From positions 1 to 7,930 of the forward strand of contig JAIRXI010000280.1 of NCBI GenBank assembly GCA_031268395.1: a DNA stretch of 7,930 bases. Reading direction: 5' to 3'. Source of the stretch: Tannerella sp. (lineage in GTDB: Bacteria; Bacteroidota; Bacteroidia; Bacteroidales; Tannerellaceae). The notes beneath the pieces were generated by a model. It was not told the origin of the DNA, did not search any database, and was given only the letters and a program-made list of their open reading frames with translations. A program made the translations under genes and the position numbers. Below, one piece after another: positions 1 through 7,336 of this stretch (its first letter is position 1; each line of letters starts with the position of its first letter).

Positions 1-152
1 AAATCCTGATACCCGCGCAGGCAAACAGCCGGATTGCGGATTATTTCCGGATTAACAACATATACCCCGCAACGGCTATGGAACAGGAACCGGGAACGCC
101 CGGCGGCATTGGATATATGGCGGTGGGAATAACATTTACGGTATCCGGTTAA
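1..152 (+). CDS. C-terminal 49 codons of an unidentified phage protein (5' end outside window)
   Basis: An open frame runs from the window edge (codons in phase from base 3) to a TAA at 150-152. The visible tail contains ANSRIADYFRINNIYPATAM, then EQEPGTPGGIGY, and ends GITFTVSG. The alternating hydrophobic end suggests a closing beta strand. I do not recognise the family. Because it directly precedes a holin and a baseplate module on the same strand, a virion structural or assembly protein (neck, tail or connector) is the most likely role, but that is inference from position only. Its stop codon lies inside the first unit of the heptamer repeat at 149-190. Coding is supported by the uninterrupted frame and GC-rich codon use like that of the following genes. 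Confidence 0.7.
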   Translation, partial: ILIPAQANSRIADYFRINNIYPATAMEQEPGTPGGIGYMAVGITFTVSG

Positions 153-190
153 TGATTAGTGGTTAGTGATTAATGATTAATGGTTAATGA
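149..190 (+). repeat. Six tandem 7-bp units, consensus TTARTGR
   Basis: Six contiguous heptamers can be read directly: TTAATGA, TTAGTGG, TTAGTGA, TTAATGA, TTAATGG, TTAATGA. Only positions 4 (A/G) and 7 (A/G) vary. The array starts one base before the stop codon of the upstream gene and ends 13 bases before the holin start. Since 7 is not a multiple of 3, it puts stop codons in all three forward frames, and each TTAATGA unit carries a TAATGA stop/start overlap. Slippage at such arrays can change the spacing between genes; whether this array does so is unknown. Confidence 0.9.
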
Positions 191-203
191 GCAATTATAA
201 GGC

Positions 204-677
204 ATGGGAAAGTTTTTATCGGTCATACGCGGCTGGCTAATCTATGCAACCGGCGCCATTGCGGCATACGGGCACGAACTGACGGGAATCGTCCTGCTGT
301 TCCTGTTCTTCTTTGTCCTGGATTTTTTCACGGGCTTTTTTGCTTCGCTCAGGCAGGGGAAGGGATTTCGGAGCAGCAAGGCGCGGTGGTCGTTCGTCAA
401 GTCGTCGTGCTATTTCGGAACGTTCGCCACAATCGCTTTCATGGGGCTTGCGCTGAACGAAATGGAACTGTTTATGGGCATACTGAAAGTCGCGGTCTAC
501 TCCGGCGCCTGGTTCGAGTGCGTCAGCAACCTGGAAAATCTGATGATCCTGTTCCCGGGAAATCGCTACCTGCGGTTCCTCCATTATATCCTGGCCGTGG
601 AATGGGTGAAAAAGATACCGGGACTGAGCGATTTTCTGAAGGAGGAAAAGCGGAAAGGCGGGGACGGAGATGGATGA
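204..677 (+). CDS. Phage holin (toxin secretion/phage lysis holin type)
   Basis: This 157-residue membrane protein most likely forms the inner-membrane lesion that lets the endolysin reach peptidoglycan and sets lysis timing. The N-terminal half is strongly hydrophobic, with a membrane segment near residues 28-48 ([19 protein letters not shown]) holding the DFFTG motif at 40-44. Basic residues follow ([13 protein letters not shown]), then hydrophobic stretches near 69-86 and 88-105, and a charged tail ([12 protein letters not shown]). The D-x-x-TG motif followed by a basic GxxS loop is what I know from the phage_holin_4-type family in Bacteroidetes and Firmicutes phages. ATG at 204 follows the short purine run AAGG. 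The gene sits directly before a muramidase, as holins commonly do, and its TGA overlaps an ATG at 674. Family assignment is by recalled pattern. Confidence 0.85.
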   Translation: MGKFLSVIRGWLIYATGAIAAYGHELTGIVLLFLFFFVLDFFTGFFASLRQGKGFRSSKARWSFVKSSCYFGTFATIAFMGLALNEMELFMGILKVAVYSGAWFECVSNLENLMILFPGNRYLRFLHYILAVEWVKKIPGLSDFLKEEKRKGGDGDG

Positions 678-747
678 GACGGTTTGCACTACTGTTAATC
701 ATGCTCCTTTTCCGTGCTCCGGTGCAGAAAGGCGAACGTGCTGAAAC

Positions 748-768
748 GACATTTAAAAGACATTTAAA
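748..768 (+). repeat. Direct repeat GACATTTAAA (two copies, 11-bp period) before the muramidase start
   Basis: GACATTTAAA occurs at 748-757 and again at 759-768, ten bases upstream of ATG 779. The DNA from about 745 to 780 is strikingly AT-rich against GC-rich flanks. This is the composition expected of a Bacteroidetes translation-initiation region, where AT-rich leaders replace Shine-Dalgarno sites, so it supports an internal start at 779. No TAnnTTTG box was found. The repeats could also be incidental. Confidence 0.55.
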
Positions 769-778
769 CTTTAATTAT

Positions 779-1309
779 ATGGCAGATATAAATTCTTTAG
801 CTCCGAAAATCTTCAGGTGGGAGGGTTTGTTTGTGAACGACCCGCTCGACCGTGGAGGCGCGACCAATATGGGCGTTACGATAGGGACATGGCGGCGCGT
901 CGGGTATGACAAGGACGGCGACGGCGACATCGACGCCGACGATCTGAAGCTGCTCTCGAAAGACGACGTGATCAACCGGGTATTGAAGCCGGCGTACTGG
1001 AACAGATGGCGGGCGGACGAAATAGAAAACCAGTCGATTGCCGACCTGCTGGTTGACTGGACGTGGGGATCGGGCGCGTGGGGCATAAAATACCCCCAGC
1101 AGATACTGAACGTGAAAGCCGACGGGATTGTCGGCCCGGTGACACTGGCGGCCGTCAACGGTTATCCGGACCGGCGGGAACTGTTCGACAGGCTGTGGGA
1201 ACGCCGGAAACGGCACTTTGAAAATATTGTCGCCCGCGATCCGGCGCAGGGCAGGTTCCTGAAGGGATGGCTGAACCGGCTGAACGACTTTAAATATTCG
1301 GAACAGTGA
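779..1309 (+). CDS. GH108-type N-acetylmuramidase (endolysin)
   Basis: From ATG 779 this is a 176-residue peptidoglycan hydrolase predicted to cut N-acetylmuramyl-N-acetylglucosamine bonds at lysis. The GH108 signature is clear: catalytic Glu15 in [20 protein letters not shown], then GVT at 32-34 and VDWTWGSG at 92-99. The C-terminal part (about 105-173, with [17 protein letters not shown]) matches the PG_binding_3-like domain that usually accompanies GH108. A DxDxDG calcium-loop motif ([12 protein letters not shown], 44-55) lies between the catalytic motif and the helical core. The usual EGG is EGL here. I chose 779 because family members in Bacteroidetes typically begin MADI, and the upstream DNA is AT-rich like other start regions. 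The same frame is open back to ATG 674, which overlaps the holin stop and would add 35 residues with a hydrophobic N-terminus, making 211 residues. It overlaps the next gene by 4 bases. Confidence 0.9.
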   Translation: MADINSLAPKIFRWEGLFVNDPLDRGGATNMGVTIGTWRRVGYDKDGDGDIDADDLKLLSKDDVINRVLKPAYWNRWRADEIENQSIADLLVDWTWGSGAWGIKYPQQILNVKADGIVGPVTLAAVNGYPDRRELFDRLWERRKRHFENIVARDPAQGRFLKGWLNRLNDFKYSEQ

Positions 1310-1812
1310 AACATTTGATTTTCATACTGGTGGCATTGCTGCCGCTTTCCTGCAAAACACCCGGAAAAACCGTTTCCGGCTCAAAATTGAACCGGGAAAC
1401 GGTGATCGACAACGACATGCTGCTGACGTACGACAGGAGCGTGGAGGAACTGACCGGCCGGATTGTCAAAAGGCTTTTTGACGAGCAGTTGAACATTGAC
1501 ATCAGGAATGTCAGGTACGATACGGAAAAACCGGTTGATTCCATTACCGGGAAACATCCGGTAAGCGAGGAAACCGGCATCCGCATCAACCGGAAAACCG
1601 GCGCGGGCGAAACGGACAGTATTTGGCGGAAAACGGATGATATTTTCACGGTCAAAACAAGTGATAATTCACGGATGGCGGTCAAAGTGCAAACGGAATC
1701 GAAAGAGGAAAGGAAAACCGGGCTGGAGGGCTGGCAAAAAGCGCTGATGGCTGCCGGGATAATTGCAATCATCGGATTTGTTGTTTTCATAACCGTTAAA
1801 ATACGGAAATAA
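1306..1812 (+). CDS. Lipoprotein with C-terminal membrane anchor; candidate unimolecular spanin (u-spanin)
   Basis: This 168-residue protein starts at GTG 1306, overlapping the muramidase stop (GTGA). The N-terminus is a lipoprotein signal with a lipobox ending LPLSC (Cys16). The C-terminus is a membrane helix, about residues 146-164 ([19 protein letters not shown]), closed by basic KIRK. The roughly 125-residue middle is hydrophilic and charged. A lipidated N-terminus in the outer membrane plus a C-terminal inner-membrane helix is the known topology of unimolecular spanins such as T1 gp11, which fuse or disrupt the outer membrane as the last lysis step. Position right after holin and endolysin supports this. 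The residues after Cys16 (KTPGK) show no acidic surface-export signal of the Bacteroidetes KDD/KEE type, consistent with a periplasm-facing protein. No sequence homology to a known spanin was established. The stop shares one base with the next ATG. Confidence 0.7.
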   Translation: MKHLIFILVALLPLSCKTPGKTVSGSKLNRETVIDNDMLLTYDRSVEELTGRIVKRLFDEQLNIDIRNVRYDTEKPVDSITGKHPVSEETGIRINRKTGAGETDSIWRKTDDIFTVKTSDNSRMAVKVQTESKEERKTGLEGWQKALMAAGIIAIIGFVVFITVKIRK

Positions 1813-2684
1813 TGACTGTTGCCGAATTCAAGAAACTGATGACCGGCCTGTATGCCGGCAACGAAACCGTAAGGGGACTGTACGGCCTGCAGCCGGGACA
1901 GACGTTTGAAGACGCTTTTTCGTCCGTCTCAATTGAAAGCATCCTCTTCTCGAACGTCGCCACGGGCATGTTCGTCATGCAGGAACTGTTCGACCGGTTC
2001 AAAATTGATGTTTCGGCAATATTGAGCGCACAACTTTCCGGTACGGTCAACTGGTATGCCTACAGGGCAATGCTGTTTCAGTACGGGATGGCGCTGATTC
2101 CCGAAACCGATTCCTATGACAACACCGGACTGACCGGTGAACAGATTGCGGCCATGCGGGCGGTCAAATATGCGGCAGCCGTCGAATCGAAAGACAAAAG
2201 CATCCTGTATGTGAAAGTGGCAACCGATGCCGGCAATGGCACGAGGCAACCGCTGTCATCCGCACAATTGACGGCATTTAAACAATACCTGAATGATATC
2301 CGGTATGCCGGTGTCCGTATCGTCGTAATCAATGATCCGGCAGATGAGATGAAGCTGCAAATCGACATCTATTACGATCCCCTGGTGCTGGATGAAACGG
2401 GAAGCCGGCTGGACGGGACATCCGGTACGCCGGTTCGGGACGCCGTCGGGAATTATCTGGCAAACCTTCCGTTCAACGGTACGTATACCAACCAGGGGTT
2501 GACGGATGCATTGCAGGCGATTGACGGCGTCCGCATTGCGGAAATCAAGTCTGCCGCATCCAGGTACGGCGCATATACCGGATTTACAGGAATAAACGCA
2601 CGCGAGATTGCACACGCCGGATATTACAGCGCCACGGGCGGCAATCTTGTTTTAAATTTTATTGCCGATGAAGAAGTATTATGA
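1812..2684 (+). CDS. Probable baseplate assembly protein, gpJ-like
   Basis: This is a 290-residue soluble protein without signal peptide or membrane segment. The N-terminal third is helical in character. The central part carries a beta-rich stretch near residues 184-200 (IDIYYDPLVLDETGSRL). The C-terminal part contains LPFNGTYTNQGLTDALQAID, a GVRIAEI strand and a segment rich in small and aromatic residues (SRYGAYTGFTG) before the end. An "x-x-L-x-x-A-I-x-x-I-x-G-V" pattern followed by a final beta domain is how I remember baseplate J-like (T4 gp6/P2 gpJ related) proteins. The neighbours support this: a small gpI-position protein and then collar and fibre proteins follow in P2/Mu order. ATG 1812 overlaps the spanin-like stop by one base (TAATG). 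The family call is moderate; a different tail-tip component is possible. Confidence 0.55.
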   Translation: MTVAEFKKLMTGLYAGNETVRGLYGLQPGQTFEDAFSSVSIESILFSNVATGMFVMQELFDRFKIDVSAILSAQLSGTVNWYAYRAMLFQYGMALIPETDSYDNTGLTGEQIAAMRAVKYAAAVESKDKSILYVKVATDAGNGTRQPLSSAQLTAFKQYLNDIRYAGVRIVVINDPADEMKLQIDIYYDPLVLDETGSRLDGTSGTPVRDAVGNYLANLPFNGTYTNQGLTDALQAIDGVRIAEIKSAASRYGAYTGFTGINAREIAHAGYYSATGGNLVLNFIADEEVL

Positions 2685-3165
2685 TGTTGATTACTCCCGG
2701 CTGATGCTGCTGCTGACGCCCGTCATTCTGAGGAATGATCTTATGGCCGTGCTCCTGGAGGCGCTTGCGCTTCCCCTGGATTCGTTAAACGGTGATTTCG
2801 TCGCATACACGCAGTCGCTGTTGACGCGCGCGAATGCGCAAACCTGTTACATGCGGGCCATGCTGAACGACGAATTTGACTACTACGAACGACGTATTAC
2901 GGTGCGTACGGCAGTCATCGACACGGATTCCCTCCTGCTGTGGAGAGAAAGCAAAAACAGGCCGGCCATGATTTTCAGGGAAGGGACGGAAGGCTTCACG
3001 CCGCGTCTTTTAAGCAGGGACGGTCTGGCCGGCGCAAACAGCATTGATTTTGAAATCGTATTTCCGAGAGGCTACACCCTGTCCGTTCCCGAACTGAGGC
3101 GTCTTCGGACACTGGTAAACCGCAACAAACCGGCATCAAAAAAATATCGCATAGTATATGGATAA
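2668..3165 (+). CDS. Probable tail/baseplate protein in gpI position
   Basis: This 165-residue protein starts at ATG 2668 (KKYYDVDYSRLMLLLTP), 17 bases inside the preceding gene. A TTG at 2662 in the same frame would add two residues but is a less likely start. It has an N-terminal helical region (LLLTPVILRNDLMAVLLEAL), a conserved-looking middle (NAQTCYMRAMLNDEFDYYER) and a more beta-like C-terminal half ending in basic residues (NRNKPASKKYRIVYG). No signal peptide or membrane span is evident. Size and location between a J-like baseplate protein and the collar/fibre proteins match the slot held by tail protein I in P2-like and Mu-like phages, which attaches fibres to the baseplate. I do not see a motif that proves this, so function rests on gene order. 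It overlaps the next gene by 8 bases. Confidence 0.5.
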   Translation: MKKYYDVDYSRLMLLLTPVILRNDLMAVLLEALALPLDSLNGDFVAYTQSLLTRANAQTCYMRAMLNDEFDYYERRITVRTAVIDTDSLLLWRESKNRPAMIFREGTEGFTPRLLSRDGLAGANSIDFEIVFPRGYTLSVPELRRLRTLVNRNKPASKKYRIVYG

Positions 3166-4066
3166 AATAAACTTTATAGCGGCAGACAACTTTCCCGCCT
3201 CGTCGGACACGCTGGAACTGCTGCAGCAAATGATAAATTCAAGCGCGGGCCTGGCCCGGCTTGGCGGCACGGACTACATCCTGTCGGGATGCGCGGACGA
3301 CGGAAACGGCAATGTGGGCGCCGGACTGATCGTCATAAACGGTGAAATATTACCGTTTGAAGCCGGTGTGAAGAAGGCGAAAATCACCATCCGGCAGACA
3401 TCAAAAACGCTGACGGCTTTCGGCGTCGAGTATCCCGAAGCATACATCTACCGCACGGCGGGATTTTCCGATACCGGCGAATACGCCTGGTCCGGCTTTG
3501 CGCCGGTTTCGACGAACGGGGAGTTGCTGGACATGATCCGGAAAATACAGGGCGACGCGCCGGGAACAGTCAAGATGTGGGCGGGACAGGTGTCCAAAAT
3601 CCCGTCCGGCTTCATGCTTTGCAACGGTGACGAACTGCAGGTGGCCGACTATCCCGAACTGTTTAATGCTCTGGGTTCCGTGTTTGGCGGCAACGGCTCG
3701 AACACTTTCGGATTGCCCGACCTTCGCGGGCGTTTTGTGGCCGGCTACAATAATGCTCAGTCCGACTACAGCGCGATGGGCAAAAAGGGGGGAAATGATA
3801 AGGTTACATTGACGGCAGACCAGATGCCTGCGCATAATCATGCGGGAGGCGAGGTTTACAATAAACTGTCTGCCCGTGCGGCAGATGTGGCAAGTCCGGG
3901 TACGACAAGCGGCGTTGACGCCCGCTCGCCGGAGGCCGAATACAACATAGCGGGAATGACCCCGCCCGAATGGATGCAGGCAACCATCAAAAGCGTCGGC
4001 GGCGGAGAGGCGCACGAAAACAGGCCGCCCTACTTTGTCCTTGCCTATATAATAAAAGTAAAATAA
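3158..4066 (+). CDS. Tail-collar domain fibre protein
   Basis: This is a 302-residue tail-tip or short-fibre protein. Residues 1-130 form an N-terminal segment (INFIAADNFPASSDTLELLQ, later GAGLIVINGEILPFEAG) of the type that begins many Bacteroidetes phage fibre proteins. Residues about 136-193 are a phage tail-collar domain, visible as IPSGFMLCNGDELQVADYPELF, a GGNGSNTFGLPDLRGRF core and its LRGRF end at 189-193. The stretch after it carries the MPAHNHAGG histidine motif that usually follows collar domains, and the C-terminus ends with ENRPPYFVLAYIIKVK, also characteristic. Such proteins are surface-exposed and may contact the host receptor. ATG 3158 overlaps the previous stop by 8 bases; nine bases separate the stop from the next start. 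Confidence 0.85.
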   Translation: MDKINFIAADNFPASSDTLELLQQMINSSAGLARLGGTDYILSGCADDGNGNVGAGLIVINGEILPFEAGVKKAKITIRQTSKTLTAFGVEYPEAYIYRTAGFSDTGEYAWSGFAPVSTNGELLDMIRKIQGDAPGTVKMWAGQVSKIPSGFMLCNGDELQVADYPELFNALGSVFGGNGSNTFGLPDLRGRFVAGYNNAQSDYSAMGKKGGNDKVTLTADQMPAHNHAGGEVYNKLSARAADVASPGTTSGVDARSPEAEYNIAGMTPPEWMQATIKSVGGGEAHENRPPYFVLAYIIKVK

Positions 4067-4075
4067 ACGACAGTC

Positions 4076-7000
4076 ATGGCAACCTTACCGCAAATATTCG
4101 AATGGTTCAGGGCCGGCAAAAACCCGACCGAATCACAATTCCGGGATACCTGGCAATCCTTCTGGCACAAGTCCGAGAAAATCCCGCAAACGCAGGTCTT
4201 CGGCCTCGAAAACTCCCTGAACAACGTTTCCGTCGGAATGATCTACAGGCCGCCGGTAGCCGGCGTCGCCGACCTGGCAACAACCTACCCCGCGCCGGTC
4301 AAAGGCTGGTCGGTAAAAGTCCAGTCAACCGGCTACATCTACCAATACGACGGAGCCGATTGGAACGATACCGGCCTGACGGCGTATCCGGGTAATGTGG
4401 CGACGAAAGATGAAACAATTCAATTGGAGCGCGAAATAAACGGGACATTTACCTATGCCGGTGCACTCAATTATGATGGCTCAATAAATTCAACGGGCGT
4501 ATTTATATCTACGGGGTATCAATTGATTGACAAGACACGTGATATAGAATTCGTTATTGATTATTTGCCTAATTATACGTCTGTTGATTATTTGACGTTC
4601 TTTGATAAACTTCAAAAAAGAATCGGAAAATTATCCGTGGAGTTGCTGAATACCTGGTTCGCTCCCGTTACCGTTACATCCAATTTAATCCCGGCCGATG
4701 CAGTATATTACAGGATAGCTACAACAGTCGCCAACAAGGCGAAATCTTACGTAAGGAATCTCTCTGTTTCAGGGGCATTTGCATCTCAATATAAAATTGT
4801 GAATGATTTTAAGATTAAAGTGGGCGATAGGCCCAATCCGGTTTGGATGAACGGAAGAATTAATGCGGACGGAAGTTTCACGTCTACCACCGGCGTAAGG
4901 TGCACGGATTTTTATGAAGTGAAGTCAAGGAACATCGAGTTAAAATCACCCCTTGCTTCAATTCACTATTGCTGGTGTTACGATTCCGGCAAAAACCCGC
5001 TATCCATAATATACAGTTCCGTGAATAATAATAATCTGCTTAAAATGACACTGCCGGATAGTGCAGTATATGTCAGATTAAGCGCATTCCCGAACGAAAG
5101 CGGCGTTGAGTTCACTTATGCAGAATTGATATGGGAAAGAAAAATAACATATCCGGAATACGAAGATCATATCGGGGAGTTTAATTCCATTAAAGCTAAA
5201 ACCGACAGGCTGGAAGTATTAAGTGCGGAAAATATAGCTCCCTCCGATTTGTTGAATCGGGGTATCGTGACCAACGAGGATACGTCGAAAGTCTTAATTT
5301 CCAGGACGAAAATTGCATTCAATCAATTTATCAACAATCGTCTTGTTCCTTATTGCACACGACTGAAAGGCACTGTCGTCGATGGCTCGACTAATTTTTC
5401 GTTTACACCAAATTTTCGCCCTGATGACATGGCCTCAATTGCCGACGGATGCATGGTAACTTTTCGGTTTTTAATGAGGAAATCAGCCGCCGTGACAAAT
5501 CTTCAGATGTATAACTTCGGAATGTATACTCTGGCATGGGATGTGTCACTTCCTGCAGTAACCGATGAATTTTTCCCGGTATCGCAGACGGGCATTCTTT
5601 CATCCGGCCTGTCGGCCCGCAATCAGGGAATCCGCCTGTATTCCGTTATTCCCGCCGGCACGGAATCCTTTTACATTGATATTGCCGCTTTCTCGGTAAC
5701 GGTTGAATCTCCTGAAAACATTGACTTTCCATATCCTGAAGCCAAGGAAGATTTTGTCACAAAAAAAGAAATGCAGGATGCTATTTCAAGTATTGGAGGC
5801 AATAGCGACAGAAATGCAAATATGATTGGGATCGGGCTTCAGCGGCTGTATGCAAAATTATGGAGTAAATCGAAAGGATGGGATGATATTTACAAGCAAG
5901 ATGAAATTCGAATCGTTTCATTTGCAGACTCCATCGGAAATTCGATTGGAGAAGGTAATTTCAATAGCGTCCTTTCCTATGCTTTTCCATCTGTTACGTT
6001 CAAGTGGATGTTTGTCAATTACGGCGGTAGCGGCCCGCAGCACATGCTGGCTAAAGCCAGGGAGGCCATAATGTTCAATCCGGATCTTGTATTATGCGGC
6101 GAATGGGAGACCTATTCCACGGACTTCAAAGACCAGCAGCCGCTTGATACACTTATAATGCTATTCAGGGAATATTCGCAGGCAGATATAGCGTTATGGG
6201 CGCATTCCCTGCGTCGGGAATCGACGGACTTGCTCGAGGCGGGGGACATTGACGGCTATCTGGATTCATATACGCATAAGATAAGGTGTATGTATATGGC
6301 TTATTCGCATAAATACGGGTGCGAATTCATGGATCTGCAACAGCCATTGCTCGTTCAGCTTATTACGGGAGAGAAGACGTCGGATGACCTGTTTGCGAAT
6401 TCGATGGATGTTGTCCATCCGTCGCCTTATACGGTTGGCATATTTGTCGAACAGATGAAAAAGCACTTCCCTGCGATGTGGAACAATGAGAATATTGCTA
6501 ACAATATATGCGGAAGATACCAGACAACGCACCTGCTGTCGGAAGCTGTCGTTTTAGCCGATATGTCTGCTATCAGGTTGACGGGGAATGCGTCATTCGA
6601 ACAGACAACGGCTTCGCGTTCGGGTAATTTAATCAAATGCGAAACCGGAAGCACGCTCGAATGGAACATGGAGGGCGTAACGGGCTGTGAAATTACAACA
6701 TTCGGGAAGTACACGGGAGCGTATGAGGTGTATATTAACGGAGAACCTGCACGCAATTTAATTAAGGATTATACAACCTGCACCGATGCCGATTTTTTTG
6801 CACGTATTCATAAGGCCGTCATAATAGAAAATATTCTTGCGGATTCGGAGGTAGGGAAATATTTCAAATTCGTAATAACCTCTGTTGATTTCAGCGGCGC
6901 AGGTATAGGGTATGACTTATATCAGGGAAATATGCTTGTGGGTAGCGGCAATACGAACGGTGACGGGTCATTCGGATATAATGGCGGCATTATATCCGTA

Positions 7001-7261
7001 CCGGCTTATTATGGATTTACCCGTAACTGGAGAAGCGGGGAGTACGATACCAATTATCCGCCTCCATCCAATATCGTCGCCATTAAAGTGGGAGATGTGT
7101 ACGATTTTAAAGTAATGAGAGGAACGCAAAATCTGGTAACTGTAACTAACAATAACCAAACCGAAAGAAATGAATTGGTTGGATTGAAAAAAGGTAGTTA
7201 TAGCATTAGGGTAGAAGTCGTGTCGGGAGCCGTATGCTTTGACAGCTACATGGAATATTAA
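4076..7261 (+). CDS. Large mosaic tail fibre/receptor-binding protein with SGNH-like hydrolase domain
   Basis: This 1061-residue protein probably binds, and may deacetylate, host surface glycan. Residues 1-55 (WFRAGKNPTESQFRDTWQSF, WHKS) are a recurrent attachment segment in Bacteroidetes phage fibres, followed by a YPAPVKGWSVKV...YQYDGADW module to about 115. Residues 123-241 and 256-366 look like duplicated beta-rich modules. Residues 375-570 form another beta-rich region. Residues about 600-800 resemble an SGNH hydrolase: Ser619 in FADSIGNS, a Gly-rich NYGGSG (648-653), GEWE (675-678) where GxND is expected, and Asp778-x-x-His781 before PSP. The last 250 residues are beta-rich and Gly/Asn-rich. 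DNA becomes AT-richer after about 4420 (39/60 G+C at 4261-4320, 19/60 at 4501-4560), suggesting exchange of the distal part. Enzymatic activity is an inference. No dedicated fibre chaperone follows. Confidence 0.85.
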   Translation: MATLPQIFEWFRAGKNPTESQFRDTWQSFWHKSEKIPQTQVFGLENSLNNVSVGMIYRPPVAGVADLATTYPAPVKGWSVKVQSTGYIYQYDGADWNDTGLTAYPGNVATKDETIQLEREINGTFTYAGALNYDGSINSTGVFISTGYQLIDKTRDIEFVIDYLPNYTSVDYLTFFDKLQKRIGKLSVELLNTWFAPVTVTSNLIPADAVYYRIATTVANKAKSYVRNLSVSGAFASQYKIVNDFKIKVGDRPNPVWMNGRINADGSFTSTTGVRCTDFYEVKSRNIELKSPLASIHYCWCYDSGKNPLSIIYSSVNNNNLLKMTLPDSAVYVRLSAFPNESGVEFTYAELIWERKITYPEYEDHIGEFNSIKAKTDRLEVLSAENIAPSDLLNRGIVTNEDTSKVLISRTKIAFNQFINNRLVPYCTRLKGTVVDGSTNFSFTPNFRPDDMASIADGCMVTFRFLMRKSAAVTNLQMYNFGMYTLAWDVSLPAVTDEFFPVSQTGILSSGLSARNQGIRLYSVIPAGTESFYIDIAAFSVTVESPENIDFPYPEAKEDFVTKKEMQDAISSIGGNSDRNANMIGIGLQRLYAKLWSKSKGWDDIYKQDEIRIVSFADSIGNSIGEGNFNSVLSYAFPSVTFKWMFVNYGGSGPQHMLAKAREAIMFNPDLVLCGEWETYSTDFKDQQPLDTLIMLFREYSQADIALWAHSLRRESTDLLEAGDIDGYLDSYTHKIRCMYMAYSHKYGCEFMDLQQPLLVQLITGEKTSDDLFANSMDVVHPSPYTVGIFVEQMKKHFPAMWNNENIANNICGRYQTTHLLSEAVVLADMSAIRLTGNASFEQTTASRSGNLIKCETGSTLEWNMEGVTGCEITTFGKYTGAYEVYINGEPARNLIKDYTTCTDADFFARIHKAVIIENILADSEVGKYFKFVITSVDFSGAGIGYDLYQGNMLVGSGNTNGDGSFGYNGGIISVPAYYGFTRNWRSGEYDTNYPPPSNIVAIKVGDVYDFKVMRGTQNLVTVTNNNQTERNELVGLKKGSYSIRVEVVSGAVCFDSYMEY

Positions 7262-7289
7262 TTCAGTCCAGATATATGGGTTGAGTTTT

Positions 7290-7324
7290 TTTGATAAATA
7301 TATATTGTCCAACAAGTATGTTTC
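7290..7324 (+). promoter_or_regulatory. Weak candidate promoter for the leader/methyltransferase (plus strand)
   Basis: TTTG at 7290-7293 and TATGTTTC at 7317-7324 are 23 bases apart. This resembles the Bacteroidetes -33/-7 arrangement (TTTG, then TAnnTTTG), with a final-base mismatch in the -7 box and a long spacer. It lies 30 bases after the fibre stop and would start transcripts near 7330, upstream of the structured element and the methyltransferase. Weak evidence in a very AT-rich region. Confidence 0.22.
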
Positions 7325-7336
7325 TATGTGATAATG

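Noticed and set aside
386..673. Upstream extension of the muramidase frame to 386
   Set aside because: This part overlaps the holin in another frame and is Arg-rich shadow translation; starts at 674 or 779 are the sensible choices.
237..689. 150-codon open frame on the minus strand opposite the holin
   Set aside because: It is a shadow frame: the plus-strand holin has clear membrane segments and motifs, while the minus translation is low in recognisable structure.
1355..1735. Repeated ACCGGAAA-like strings in the spanin-like gene
   Set aside because: They fall in the coding frame as Thr-Gly-Lys and Asn-Arg-type codons with no fixed spacing; codon preference explains them.
1290..1790. 166-codon minus-strand frame opposite the spanin-like gene
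   Set aside because: It is a Ser/Val-rich antisense shadow; the plus frame has lipobox, membrane helix and linked start/stop overlaps.
3401..4015. 204-codon minus-strand frame opposite the tail-collar gene
   Set aside because: The plus frame carries an unmistakable tail-collar domain; the antisense frame is a by-product of GC-rich codons.
3158..7261. Diversity-generating retroelement target (variable repeat) in the collar or fibre gene
   Set aside because: Bacteroidetes phages often have these, but no reverse transcriptase, template repeat or adenine-rich variable 3' end was found in the window.
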